From contig OZ007517.1 in assembly GCA_963931865.1 (NCBI GenBank), forward strand, positions 2,360,164-2,424,163: 64,000 nucleotides of DNA, given 5' to 3'. Below the pieces are notes generated by a model. The model had not been told where the DNA came from and ran no database searches. It saw only the letters and a program-made list of their open reading frames with translations. Origin of the DNA: Axinella damicornis (lineage: Eukaryota > Porifera > Demospongiae > Axinellida > Axinellidae). Positions within the stretch are counted from its first letter, which is position 1, and each line of letters starts with the position of its first letter. The translations under genes were made by a program, and so were the position numbers. Positions 11,501-22,509 of the stretch are shown in pieces.

Positions 11501-12570
11501 ATATAACGCGTTGCATGTATATACATGTATACATGTACTACTTAGTTACTTGGTTGCTAATGTAAACTATGTCATAATACTATTTTGGTTGCTAATGTAA
11601 ACTAATTCATCGTTGTTTGATGTCATATTCACCAATTTATTTTGGTTGCTAATGTAAACCGTTTTCAGAGCTTCACGTTCAGGGTCAAGAGCTTGTTTGC
11701 TTTGCTAGCTAGAGTCAGAGTTGGCTACCGGTTGTGGAAACAAAGTGTGCCATCGTATCATGCCCTGCCTTGACCTGGAAACCCAGTAGCATCAACAGGA
11801 AGCACTACTGGCCTGGGCAGCTGGTGTACGCATGGACCATTGGTGCAGACAGAACTTGGGGGCTGCAGGATCCTCTCCTAACTCTGGGGTAAGTGCTAGA
11901 AATAATGGAGCTAATGGAGCTAGAAATAAACCCTTCAACTTGTGTGCAAGTTTTACATACAGCAGGACAAAACCCTGCAAAAGTGTATGTAGGAGTAAAT
12001 TGCGTCATGCTAAATGGCCATCTACTTGATTGATTCTCAACCAGCAATATTAATCTGCCATTGCACATGTGGTTATCCTTTTCCCTGGTACAGTCTGTAG
12101 TGTAAGTGTATCGCTGTTGTAGTACTGATATTCTATAGGTGTAGGTGTAGGTGTAGGTCACTTCGAGCCTATGGATGCACAACGAAGTAATCACCCTCCA
12201 AACTTCAAACAAGTGTCATTATAAGTCATTGTGTACATGTTCCTTCAGTCTACGCTGACAACCATCCATTCACACTGAGAAAAAAGTTGCAATGCCAGAA
12301 ATAGAGGCTGGGTAGTGTCAGTCCATTCATGCAAAGGAGAGAATACTGGTGGGAGACACCAAAATACTGGCTGTAGGATCACTAGGAATGACCTAGGACT
12401 TGCAATGCAAATGAAAAAGCACTAAAGTGCAAACCTCGCCCTCATGTAGCAAAGCGTACCCATAAGATCTACTAGTGGAATGCAGGACATTGGAGGGCGA
12501 GCCTGAGCGAAGTGCACGTGCAGGACATGCATGGAGCAGTTGCATTCATACAGTGACTGTCATCAGACTC
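11501..12570. other. No gene seen
   Basis: TTTTGGTTGCTAATGTAAAC occurs three times (11549-11660), and a GTAGGTGTAGGTGTAGGT tract lies at 12136. Otherwise no structure or coding signal that I can support. Confidence 0.5.
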
Positions 12571-12579
12571 AATTATTAG

Positions 12580-15500
12580 GACAATAGGTCCTTCCCATCC
12601 CTTGGGGGGTGAAAGCTCTCGCCTTGCTACAGACAATGTATTTGGTGTAGTGAATAATCAAAATTCCAGAGATGGTGTTCCAGCTTTGTCTGTCCTCTAC
12701 TACAATGCAAGAAGTATCCTTCCAAAAATAGATCTGTTGCGAGCAGAGGTCATCGCTGCAAACTTCCCCTCTGTTGTTTGCATTGTAGAATCTTGGCTCT
12801 CAGAGGAAATAGAGGACAGTGAGGTATCTATTGATGACTATCAATTAATTCGATTGGATAGAAACAGACATGGAGGAGGTGTACTCCTCTATATCCATAA
12901 TTCATTAACCTGGGAGCCCGTGATCAAGGGTCCTAACGAACTGGAGCTCTTGGCTATTTCTATTAGTTCAACACACTCTTCTGTTAAGCATTGTATCTCA
13001 GTTTTGTATCGTCCTCCCTCCTCAGCAGTTACCTTTTTTGATAATCTTTGTACAGCTATACAGTCTATTTCGCCAAATCATTTTACTAGTTTTGTATTAA
13101 TAGGAGATTTTAATATTAATTTTTGTAGTAGAGATCACCCCTATTTTTGTAAGCTAGATACTATTTTGCAGACGTTTTCTTTATCTCAAGTTGTGAACAC
13201 TCACACTCACACGGCTCCCAGTGGCGAAACATCACTGATTGATCTAGCCCTTGTATCAAACCCCGATCTGGTCTTGGATTGCACAACAGTTTCCCCCCTT
13301 GAAATAGCAGATGTGCGGTCATATCATAATGGTGTGAAGCTGACCTTGAGATGGAAACATAAGCATGCCAAGCAAGTTCAACAGCAGCCGCGAACAATTT
13401 GGAGGTATGCAAATGCAGATTTTCTAAAGGCCAATCAAATGATCCAGGAAGTAGCCTGGGATAGACTGCTACCGGAAGACAATGTTGATGTGGCTGCTGT
13501 AAACTGGCACAACAAAGTGATGGATATCATGCATGCTTGCATTCCACAGCAAACACTTAAAAAGAGGAGAAATTTACCATGGCTCTCTAAAAATGCTATT
13601 CGACTAATCAGGCAACGTAATGCCACATTCCAGGCTGCAAAAAGATCAGGCAGGCCTCATCTGGTTGATAAGTTTAAGAAACTGCGCAACCGGGTAGTCA
13701 GACTCTTGCGAAATGACAAAAAATCTCATTTGGAGCAACTCAATGTTAGAGACAAGAGGAAGTTTTGGAAGGCTGTTAAGTTTCTGAACAGACAGCAATC
13801 CTCAATCCCTCCCCTCCATTACCAGGGTATTACAGCCAACTCAAGTCAAGAAAAGGCAACTGTACTCAACCAATTCTTTTCAACGTGCTTTAACACAGCT
13901 GTACCACCACTAAATAGAGAAGTATTGTCACAAGAAAGTTTATGTCCGGACAACCTTCTCTGCACACCAAGTGAAGTGCTCTCATACATCACATCTCTGG
14001 ACCCTGGTAAAGCAAGTGGGCCAGATGGCTTGTCAGGAAGGATGTTAAAAGGCATTGCTAACACTATTGCTCCTTCCCTTTCCAAGCTATTCAACATCTC
14101 TCTCAAGCTTGGTCGCTTTCCAAACATCTGGAAAACCTCGGCCATTGTTCCAATTCCAAAAAACTCGAATCGCAAGGAGGCATCAAACTACAGACCAATT
14201 TCTTTACTACCCATAGTGAGTAAATTGCTTGAACGCCATGTCCATCGATACATCACCATGTTTCTTAATGAGGCCAACCCTTTGTCTAACAGACAGTGGG
14301 GGTTCCAAGTTGGCAGATCAACGGTTACAGCTTTACTGACTGTTACGCATGATTGGTTTAAGGCACTAGAATCCAGGCAAGATGTCTGTTCAGTGTTTTT
14401 TGACTTGAAAAAAGCCTTCGACTCCGTTCCCCATCAGCCTCTCATGGACAAACTCCACAGTTATGGGTTAGATGGCAACACTCTAGCGTGGCTAAACAGT
14501 TACCTAACAAACAGGAGGCAACATGTTGTAGTTGATGGTGCTACATCCACCGAAACAGCTGTAGTTTCTGGAGTGCCACAGGGTTCCGTCCTCGGTCCCC
14601 TCCTTTTCCTCATCTATATTGATGACATAACTTCCACTAGCTTCTCTGAAGGAAGTACCCTCAATCTCTTTGCAGACGACATGCTTCTCTATAAGATTAT
14701 AAAATCGCAGCAAGACCTTGACCAACTGCAGTCTGATGTTAATAGAATACAGGACTGGGTGAGTTTCAACCATCTCACCCTTAATCCTACGAAGTGCAAA
14801 TCCATGTTCATCTCGAGGAAATGGAATTCCATCCAGCCTTTGTCTCTCCATCTAAATGGTGTCCCACTTGAACAGGTGGAGAGTTTTAAATATCTTGGTG
14901 TCTTCCTTTCATCAGATATGTCATGGTCAACCCATATCGACTCTGTCTGCTCGAAAGCTAGGAAACTTGTGGGGCTGCTCTACAGAAGGTTTTCTGCAGA
15001 GGTTGATAGCCACTCCCTACTTGAAATGTATAAGCTACTAGTCAGACCACATTTAGAGTATGCTGCTCCAGTTTGGAGTCCTCACCTTATTAAGGACACT
15101 AACAATCTTGAAAATGTCCAGAAGTTTGCCTTGAGAATGTGCCACAAGAACTGGGATGCCGGTTACCAGGAATTACTGGATCTATCTACATTGCCCACAC
15201 TTGAGAATAGGAGATTATACTTGAAGTTATGTACACTTTATAAGATTATTTATGGATACTTTTATTTCCCACCCAATGTTTTTATACCTAAGCCAAGTAG
15301 ACTCCCTTATGATACACCCCTCCTGTACCAACCTCCTGTTCGCACCAATTCATTTCAGTCATCTTTTGTACCTAGTACCATCTCTGTTTGGAACAATCTT
15401 CCCCAAGTCTCCCTCTCTGCACCAAATGTTACTACATTTAAACTACACATTGCACCCTTTTTCTTGTAACTAAGTACATGTATTTGCATATCTTTACTTA

Positions 15501-15598
15501 GCCTGTTTGTATATAGGGTACATCTAGATTAGCTTCACAGCTATTATGTATCCCTTTGCATTGCATAAACTGTTATAGAAAAAAAAAGAAAAAAAAAA
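12580..15598 (+). mobile_element. CR1/Jockey-like LINE, nearly complete ORF2, with TSD and poly-A
   Basis: The element runs from 12580 to an A-rich tail at about 15579-15598 and is flanked by the 9-bp direct repeat AATTATTAG (12571-12579 and 15599-15607). This is the mark of target-primed reverse transcription. The 5' end falls just before the ORF2 endonuclease, so ORF1 and the 5' UTR were lost at insertion. The clean frame and perfect duplication suggest a recent insertion. Confidence 0.88.
12602..15469 (+). CDS. LINE ORF2: APE-type endonuclease + reverse transcriptase
   Basis: An uninterrupted frame of about 955 codons. Numbering from 12602, the endonuclease shows N35 (YYNARS), E63 (ESWL), RHGGGVLLYI about 89-98 and GDFNI at 168-172. 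The closing motif, normally SDH, reads S240-Y241-H242. The reverse transcriptase has PNIWKTSAIVPIPK about 507-520, motif A FFDLKKAFDSV with D601, motif B SGVPQGSVLGPLLF about 656-669, motif C FADD at 690-693, the FKYLGVFLSSDMSW thumb segment, and a C-terminal tail. No in-frame ATG precedes the endonuclease, so 12602 (TTG) is only a convenient start; the original start was upstream of the truncation point or non-AUG. The clade (CR1/L2/Jockey group) is inferred from motif style. Confidence 0.9.
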   Translation: MGGESSRLATDNVFGVVNNQNSRDGVPALSVLYYNARSILPKIDLLRAEVIAANFPSVVCIVESWLSEEIEDSEVSIDDYQLIRLDRNRHGGGVLLYIHNSLTWEPVIKGPNELELLAISISSTHSSVKHCISVLYRPPSSAVTFFDNLCTAIQSISPNHFTSFVLIGDFNINFCSRDHPYFCKLDTILQTFSLSQVVNTHTHTAPSGETSLIDLALVSNPDLVLDCTTVSPLEIADVRSYHNGVKLTLRWKHKHAKQVQQQPRTIWRYANADFLKANQMIQEVAWDRLLPEDNVDVAAVNWHNKVMDIMHACIPQQTLKKRRNLPWLSKNAIRLIRQRNATFQAAKRSGRPHLVDKFKKLRNRVVRLLRNDKKSHLEQLNVRDKRKFWKAVKFLNRQQSSIPPLHYQGITANSSQEKATVLNQFFSTCFNTAVPPLNREVLSQESLCPDNLLCTPSEVLSYITSLDPGKASGPDGLSGRMLKGIANTIAPSLSKLFNISLKLGRFPNIWKTSAIVPIPKNSNRKEASNYRPISLLPIVSKLLERHVHRYITMFLNEANPLSNRQWGFQVGRSTVTALLTVTHDWFKALESRQDVCSVFFDLKKAFDSVPHQPLMDKLHSYGLDGNTLAWLNSYLTNRRQHVVVDGATSTETAVVSGVPQGSVLGPLLFLIYIDDITSTSFSEGSTLNLFADDMLLYKIIKSQQDLDQLQSDVNRIQDWVSFNHLTLNPTKCKSMFISRKWNSIQPLSLHLNGVPLEQVESFKYLGVFLSSDMSWSTHIDSVCSKARKLVGLLYRRFSAEVDSHSLLEMYKLLVRPHLEYAAPVWSPHLIKDTNNLENVQKFALRMCHKNWDAGYQELLDLSTLPTLENRRLYLKLCTLYKIIYGYFYFPPNVFIPKPSRLPYDTPLLYQPPVRTNSFQSSFVPSTISVWNNLPQVSLSAPNVTTFKLHIAPFFL

Positions 15599-15604
15599 AA
15601 TTAT

Positions 15605-15628
15605 TAGTCTCATTCCCAGACGAGACTA
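15605..15628. repeat. Degenerate minimal TAGTCTCG palindrome
   Basis: TAGTCTCATTCCC followed by AGACGAGACTA lies directly after the LINE poly-A and overlaps its target duplication. It is a reduced member of the TAGTCTCG family. Confidence 0.45.
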
Positions 15629-16258
15629 ACTCAATTATGTGACTGGGCAAATTATGAGCCACAGAAATTATTGACACTACATGCACTATACATACACTCG
15701 TGCAACTGTGAGTCAGGTTAGCGTTAGCCGAAGCAGTCTAGCAGGTACGTCACCGGCCATAGCGGTAGACCCACGAGCTGTCTCCGTCTTTGTTGTCGCA
15801 GAAGTTCATGGTGCTCTGGCCAGGTAGGTTCACGATGTGCAAGTATCACGTGTCATCCGTTGCGCGTTCGGGGTCTGGTATCGGGATCCCGGGAACCAGA
15901 CTAGAGCCCGCTAGTTTGTCACTTTGTGCCGCTTGGTTTGTGGTAGCGCTGGTGTCGCTAGACGCCACGCTTCACGTACCAGTAGTCTAGTAACAGCGCT
16001 AGTGACCCGCTGATGTCGATTTTGTGGCACAAGCACCAAGTAAAGTTTTCGCGGTGAGCTAAAAACTGTCATAACTCTCGAACTAAACATTTTTTATCCA
16101 AATTGCTATGTTAATTTTGTTCCTTACGTCGAGCGCTTTCCTTGGTCTCGCTCGTCAAGTACCCGCAGCGCCCGCTAGAGCGGTAACAGACAGACAGACA
16201 GACACACACGATGAGTACTAGAACCTCCCCCGCGCCGCGCCGCATGGGCGGGGCGAGG
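15629..16258. other. No gene seen
   Basis: GC-richer sequence with a short CAGACAGACAGACAGACACA tract at 16188. No domain is found in any frame. Confidence 0.5.
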
Positions 16259-16262
16259 TTAA

Positions 16263-16893
16263 CCCTTTAGGGCCCATAGCGCCAAAAGGCGCATAAGCAT
16301 AATTAGCGTCCTTTCACACTATGGCTTCTCACTTCGCGGTGACGGACAGCCTTCGACTAGCACTGCTCCTGGAGTCTTGTCAGTAGTCCCCCTCTGTATA
16401 ACTACAGAATTAAGGGCACCAAGCATCTGGACTGGCAGCTGTTACAGGCAGAAACAAGGCCGCCATTGTAAGTTGATCGAACGGTAAGCTAAAAAGCCTT
16501 TTCTCGCCGTCAGTATACGCTTACTTGCAATAACGCTCCTGCTTTGACTTACTGTTGGTCTGTCCTCTCCAGCAATAAAGTAAGTAGCGATGGTCCTCCG
16601 CGTACGGCAAGACAACAGTCGAGTTTTAGCAGCTGGTCGAACGGCGCGATAACCAGACAGCTAGCTCAGTTATCGGCTCCACCCAGTGCCTCCGCCCCTT
16701 CCTGCCTGGTCAACGGTGAGTGTAATCATTGCTGTTAACAGCCAGGGGCACCCTCCCGAGTTTTGTTGGACGCTGCGCGCCCTGGGCGCAACGCTCAACG
16801 CTGCGTGCAGATGCCATTTTATGCTGTGGGCATGCATGGGTACGGGCCGGGTGGGGGGGGAGATTTCAATATAATTATTTTGACCCTAAAGAG
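16263..16893. mobile_element. piggyBac-like non-autonomous element
   Basis: TTAA (16259-16262) then CCCTTTAGGGCCCATAGCGCC at the left; CCCTAAAGAG then TTAA (16894-16897) at the right. The TTAACCCTTT terminus is the piggyBac type. No transposase frame is present. The internal part 16319-16615 (ATGGCTTCTC ... CGTACGGCAAGAC) recurs at 21030-21190 and, inverted, at 50983-51290. Confidence 0.72.
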
Positions 16894-17021
16894 TTAACTA
16901 CACCAACAGTTGTTATGTTGTAAATTATAATTAGCAATTACAAGTATTATGTGTGCTGTGGCAAAATGCCACCTGCCATATACATTAGCATTGCAACCAT
17001 GTACAGCCGGCCTCTCCTCAG

Positions 17022-17370
17022 TAGTCTCGTGCCCAGACCCCACCCCTCGCGGGCGCGGGAAAGAGGGTCTGGCGACTTTGCGCAGAAGCCTCGGTCTTCA
17101 TTAAAAATTCATACTTTTTAGGCAGGAATTTCAGACTGCCAATGAAATCGTAGAGAATTCAATTTTGTCTTTATTAGGAGCGAGAAGTTGTAGAAAATTC
17201 AAATTTCTCTTGCAATTACGTATATCATTTCACGCGTAGGACTTCCGGTTCTGTCCGGTTAACGGTTTCAGGCGGTTTGCTGAGCTATGAATATTCAATG
17301 AAGACCGAGAATGTTGCTGAAAGTCACCAGACGGATATTCCGTACACGTTTCCGGCTGGGCACGAGACTA
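17022..17370. mobile_element. hAT-like non-autonomous element (TAGTCTCG termini)
   Basis: Termini TAGTCTCGTGCCCAG and CTGGGCACGAGACTA are inverted repeats. The 349-bp element is bounded by a perfect 8-bp direct repeat CTCCTCAG (17014-17021, 17371-17378), which fits the hAT preference nTnnnnAn. It carries no ORF of note. Confidence 0.85.
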
Positions 17371-17729
17371 CTCCTCAGAGGTTATCCTTGTGTACAACTG
17401 CAACAGTGGTGAGGATACAAGTAAGATTGACACGTATACTTGTGTTTTAATATGCATACATTTTGAACTTTCAAATTCAGACACCTGCAAGGAGTTGCTG
17501 AAATACAGAGATACACTGGCTGTCACCGAGGATCCACAAAGGGTACTATGTCAAGTACGAAACTATACGGTTTGCCGTGTATGTATAAGTAGCTGGCCGA
17601 CACCAGCTAGTATAGCATTGGAATTGGAATGTCTCAATATAATATAATTATAACAGATCACATCAGGAGCAAATGGCAGTACATGTACACCACGAAAAAG
17701 AAAGCAAGACACTGAGTCACAATAATATA

Positions 17730-18079
17730 TACCGTACTCTCGCGAAAGTCCGCCCACTCCGCAAAGAGCGCCCACCCCCCACTTTTGGCTCAATTTTCTA
17801 TATAGGGTCAAAGTTTACTCGAATGAGCGCCCACCCTCGCGCTATAGCCTCGTGCCTCGTGTAACAGGCGATGGAGCGCATTAGTGAGATGTTCCAGCGT
17901 ATCTGAGGTAAGAACCTCCTTGCAGCAAGTCTCTGTGTATCCGTATCTATGGTGTCCATGTGTGTTGTCTGGCTTGCCTGTGCTGACGACGGCCCCGCGG
18001 CCTCCACGCTGGACACCCCCCTGTTTGGTGAGAAAGTAAGATGCAGCGCCCATGGGCGGACTTTCACAAGAGTACGGTA
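17730..18079. mobile_element. Mariner-like MITE
   Basis: TACCGTACTCTCGCGAAAGT and its inverse with ACTTTCACAAGAGTACGGTA form 27-bp terminal repeats. The outer TA on both sides fits a TA target duplication. Inner GCGCCCAC/GTGGGCG segments recur. No transposase. Confidence 0.65.
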
Positions 18080-18499
18080 CATGATAATGTACATTGCTGA
18101 GAGGATCCATTCCAAGTGGATTATGCAGACCAGCTTAGACACCTTTCTAATACCTGAACTAGTGTTGCCACCTCATAGTGTTGTGCAGAGTGTGTACAAT
18201 ATATTTATAGCTAAATATTGTATTCCTGTACACACTGTATTGTATCGTAATTATTTCCAGACCTTAAGGCAATACTGGAATGTGCTGCCAATGGGAATGG
18301 CCTGTGTTGGAAACATAATAGTGCATATAGGGCTTGAGATGCCCGTTCTTCAGCCAATGCTGGAAGTGTAATACTTGAGTAATATAGTCCATATACCAAG
18401 GCAAGGACACCTAGCTACTGCCCAGTTGCCTGTGAGGTCACTGACTTCTGCAGCAAACTTCAGCTCAAACATGCGCCTGCTGCCAAAAAAATTACATAA

Positions 18500-18761
18500 A
18501 CAAGTAATAAAAAACATTAAAAATGTAGCAGGATGTAGGGATACCAGAACGGCAAAAGTAAGGAAACAAGAGGGATGATCGAACATAACAGTGAAGTATA
18601 CAATCACCCCTACATATCTGTTTTCATTGTACATGGAAGAAGATCTCTGTAGGGGTGATTGTATACTTCACTGTTTCGTGTGATCATCCCTCGTTTCCTT
18701 ACTTTTTGCCATTCTGGTATCCCTACATCCTGCTACATTTTTAATGTTTTTTATTACTTGT
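18500..18761. repeat. 262-bp fold-back with about 115-bp arms
   Basis: The left arm 18500-18614 (ACAAGTAATAAAAAACATT ... CAATCACCCCTACA) pairs with the right arm 18648-18761, leaving a 33-base loop. A few mismatches separate the arms. Confidence 0.8.
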
Positions 18762-19209
18762 GTAAGTGCATTTGTGTGTTGTTTTCCATGTAGAGTAAGA
18801 GGTCAAGCTCCCACGCAGAGGACTTCTATTTTCTGTGGAGTAATGAGAAGATGCAGGTGAAGTTGTGAGATTTGCTACTGTATAACCCCAGTGCAGCTGA
18901 TGAGCTGTGGCATTCAGCGAAACACAAGTTCCACTTCCTATAGTGAGGATGTTTGGCACTCTGAGCTTTGTGAGCTTGAATGTGGCAGAGTTGGTCCTTG
19001 TGTCCTGCACAGTGGGTTATACATGTAGCAACTCTCACTGTACATGTAAATGAAATCAGTTGTTACAGGAGTATATGTGGGTCAAGGAGCTGAAGGCATG
19101 GTGATCGGCCTCTAACTGCAATCGGAGGTTCTTTCAACAGACTTGAGACTATAACTTAAGGCAGAGTGTGACCCCATCAAGTATCAAGTTTGAAACAACT
19201 GCTATTTTG

Positions 19210-19772
19210 GGGCAAGTGGAAAAGGCGGATACAGTCGGACGCGGACACGGACGCGGACGCGGACGCGGACACGGACACGAACCAAAACTCCTTTTTCAGC
19301 CCTTTGCAGTGTAGGACAGAAGCTAAACATGGTTATTCATTCGCTAAAGTTGCTTGCTTAGCCTACTGAACCGCCTTTCATGTATTTCCTCGAGTCAGCA
19401 GAGGTCAAAGGCCACGTGCATATTTAATAAGCTTCAACAATGAAAGTTCGAGCTTCGATCAGCCATCGTCATAGATGGAATAGGAATATTATTTCTGCTT
19501 CCTATGCTTTGGCAAAAGGCCTGAGTTTGGTTTCTGCAATAAATAAATGCTCTTCTAGTCTTTTTGTTGAAGCTCATTAAATATGCACGTGGCCTTTGAC
19601 CTCTGCTGACTCGAGGAAATACATGAAAGGCGGTTCAGTAGGCTAAGCAAGCAACTTTAGCGAATGTTTAGCTTCTGTCCTACACTGCAAAGGGCTGAAA
19701 AATGAGTTTTGGTTCGTGTCCGCGTCCGTGTCCGCATCCGCGTCCGACCGTATCCGCGTTTTCCACTTGCCC
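19210..19772. mobile_element. Mutator-like fold-back element with long TIRs and 9-bp TSD
   Basis: The element opens GGGCAAGTGGAAAA and closes with the inverse. Arms of roughly 210 bp carry a GGACGC-type hexamer array near their outer ends and TCGAGTCAGCAGAGGTCAAA further in. GCTATTTTG flanks both ends (19201-19209, 19773-19781). Long arms with a 9-bp duplication fit Mutator-like elements. No transposase is present. Confidence 0.78.
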
Positions 19773-19957
19773 GCTATTTTGGCTGTCATTGTGCAGCTGG
19801 AGACTGTGCCTTTGCCTCTTGACCTAGTCATTATTTCCTAGTCATTTGTGTCGGTTCAATATTGAGCCCCTGGAACTTTTACCCCTGAGGAGCATAGGCT
19901 GTAATGTCCGAAACACAGTGAGTACTCAAGTAAGGGCCCCAAAGGTTTCTATATATA

Positions 19958-20099
19958 GGTTAGACACTGAGACCAAGGGATCTACGCGATTTAGAAACCC
20001 GAGGGCCCTGGGCTGTAGCGTCCCGAGCGCAGCGAGGGCGCAACTAAGGGCCCGAGGGTTTCTAAATCACGTAGATCCCATTGGTCTCAGTGTCTAACC
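19958..20099. repeat. Inverted repeat, about 44-bp arms
   Basis: GGTTAGACACTGAGACCAA ... TTTAGAAACCC on the left is inverted at 20056-20099. The loop contains GTAGCGTCCCGAGCGCAGCG. A related, weaker block precedes it at 19886-19945. Confidence 0.65.
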
Positions 20100-21000
20100 G
20101 ATTTAGAGTATAGCAACGGTAACTACGCTAGCGCTTCAGTTGTCAACAAAATAACCTACGAGTCGGAGGTCCTTTTCGACGAAATAACAGACTGGCTACG
20201 AGTACGACAAGGCCGCTGACATACGAGGCGCTCGAGTGACTTTTGCGCGCACGATCGAGCAGTCACATGGCTCCGCCCCTCAACTTGGCTCCACCCCACC
20301 AGTGACCGCCCGCTTTTATAGCTCCTCCTTCGAGCACTCATGGTTTGCTGTAGCCGTTGTACTTCCAACAAAAACGTACACAGAGACTGAGTACACAAAT
20401 ATTTGCACTGTCTGTAATTCTAGAGCAGCTGTATAATACAGTAGCCTGTTAGGATTTCAAGTTGGTAGTAAACAATAACTTGTTACAAGTACAGTACCCT
20501 GTGGGCTAAACCCCGTACGAGGTTTCACTATGGGATTTAGATACCTCGCAGTGAGCAATCTAATTGGTGGAATTTGTACAACTATACTCTAAATCCCACT
20601 GGACAAGACGTCCAAATTAATGCATTGGTAGCTTTACGCTTCAGTTGCTCTGTCAACTGCTTAGTCGACTGCTCAGTCGCTCTGTGTCCTGTCACTGCTA
20701 CGGTTAGTACACTGAGTCTCACTTACTTGCAGGTTTCCACTAATGTGGCACGCCTCCATACGTCCACCCTACGTCCATGTACGTCACTGCACGTGACGAG
20801 TTTTACCAGGCCTTCCCCCGCGTTAGTACTGCAAGCGACAAACAATGGGGTTAGAAGGCCTGGGAACGAGGCTAAAGATCTCACACTATCTATGCAGATT
20901 GCATTATTTTGTAGCAAAAGGTATAGTTAGATACGTGGTCCAAGGGATCCAAGTACACCATGTTAACGTTTGTAGCAGCTTATACACATGACGTTAACTC
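20100..21000. other. No gene seen; repeat remnants
   Basis: Contains a CCAGGCCTTCCCCC ... GAAGGCCTGGGAACGAGGC remnant at 20808-20873 and GATTTAGAGTATAG / CTATACTCTAAATC inverted over about 480 bp (20099, 20578). No coding signal. Confidence 0.5.
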
Positions 21001-21019
21001 CATATAATGTGTGGGGTTA

Positions 21020-21190
21020 TCGTCCTTTCATACTATGGCTTCTTACTGCAAAGCGATGGACTGGCTTGGACCATTGCTCCTGGAGTCTTGTTCCTCCTTC
21101 ATTAAGGGTGCCAAGCATTTCTGGCAGCTGTTGTGGGCAGAAACGAATCCACCATGCATTGTTGAACGGTAAAGCTAAAATCCTTATCTT
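21020..21190 (+). repeat. Internal fragment of the 16263 piggyBac-like family
   Basis: CGTCCTTTCATACTATGGCTTC, CTCCTGGAGTCTTG and GGCAGCTGTTGTGGGCAGAAAC match 16310-16495 in the same order. Confidence 0.55.
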
Positions 21191-21204
21191 GCCACCTAAC
21201 ACCC

Positions 21205-21302
21205 TATGACGTTTACTAAACACACTGTGACGTTTAGGTCCTAAACACCCTGTGACGTTTAGGTCCTAAACACCCTGTGACGTTTAGGTCCTGTGATGTT
21301 TA
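21205..21302. repeat. Short tandem repeat CACCCTGTGACGTTTAGGTCCTAAA
   Basis: About three and a half copies of a 27-bp unit (ACCCTGTGACGTTTAGGTCC). Confidence 0.75.
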
Positions 21303-21394
21303 AGCCCTGGAGCAATCCTTACTCACATTTTGGATCAAAAAATTGGTCAAAATCTGCAGAAATCCTATAATCCGGAATGAAAAATGTCCGGATC

Positions 21395-21600
21395 TAGTTG
21401 AGAATGTGTTGTAAGGGTTCCATGCAGGAGCAGCATGCTCGAGATGGGGCCTCACTAGTGATAGAGACTGGATAAAGCTGTAGGGCTGGACCACCTGTAG
21501 AATTGCACATGCCAGTGAGCCTCCTTGCCTTCCTGGTGATGTTATGGATGTGGTCTGACCAGGTAAGATCACTGGTTAGGGTGACACCCAGTTGTAAGCA
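21395..21600 (-). pseudogene. LINE reverse transcriptase thumb fragment
   Basis: On the minus strand, QLGVTLTSDLTWSDHIHNIT then RKARRLTG is followed, in another frame, by LVRPHLEHAAPAWNPY. This is the segment just after the palm in CR1-like reverse transcriptase. The frame change and short length show decay. Confidence 0.7.
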
Positions 21601-21680
21601 AACTGCTTGAAAAACACATGCACTTCCTCATTTCCTGGGTTATACATGGTTATATACGTGGGTTATACATGGTTATATAT

Positions 21681-22120
21681 CACTGTAAAGAGAGATGGAT
21701 TGCTTTAACCAGGCTTTGGTCACCTCAGATGCATCTCAGTGCCTCCTCCACTGTGGTGATCAAGGAATGAGCACACAAGTGCATCCTATTAGATAGGAAA
21801 TCCTAGTAGGCCTGTTGAGATAACCTAGGTCAAGTTTCTTAGTTCCAGGTAACTATGGGAATGCTATGTAGAAGTGCATGCAGCTGCACTCCTAGCAATT
21901 CTACTGAATGAACGGCTGCCATAGTTGCTGCTTCAATGCCAAACAACTATTATACGTCCTCCAACAGACATACAGATGGGTAAACAATTAAATCACATAC
22001 CTATGATTAAGAACAACATTTTGTGCATTCCATGATCACCACAGTACGTGGAGGAGGCACTGAGATGCAACTATGGTGATCATGATCAGAGCCTGGTTAA
22101 AACAACCTCTTTTTGCAGTG
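21681..22120. mobile_element. CACTGTAAAGAG element, copy 1
   Basis: Termini CACTGTAAAGAGAGATGGAT and AACCTCTTTTTGCAGTG, with CCAGGCT/AGCCTGG and CTCAGTGCCTCCTCC/GGAGGAGGCACTGAG further in, form about 70-bp imperfect arms. It is the same element as 22789-23411. Its flanks are GGTTATA-type minisatellite. Confidence 0.7.
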
Positions 22121-22127
22121 ATAGAGG

Positions 22128-22345
22128 GTTTTACTTGGTTATACATGGTTATCGGAGGGTTATACATGGTTATAAGGGGTTATACATGGTTATAGAGGGT
22201 TTTACATGGTTATATGCGGTTATAGAGGGTTATACATGGTTATAGAGGGTTTTACTTGGTTATACATGGTTATAGAGGGTTTTACTTGCATGGTTATAGA
22301 GGGTTATACATGGGTTTTGGTTATACGTGGTTATAGAGGGTTTCG
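22128..22345. repeat. GGTTATACATGGTTATAGAG minisatellite
   Basis: About ten diverged copies of a 17-20 bp unit (GGTTATAGAGGGTTATACAT). Short arrays of the same unit occur at 21640-21680. Confidence 0.8.
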
Positions 22346-22509
22346 AATGACCATGCACTATATGCATGGTACAAATATCAGTATACATGAGTGAGGAGTA
22401 TACGCAGGTCAAGAGTTGAAACAGTGGATTGTACAAGAGGAGTTGGTATAAGAGTTGAACATGCAGTTAGTGAATTGTATGTACAGAAGATTATAGACAC
22501 ATTGCATAT

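Noticed and set aside
22128..22345. Regular repeats considered as a CRISPR-like array
   Set aside because: Units are contiguous without unique spacers, and the window is eukaryotic; it is a minisatellite.
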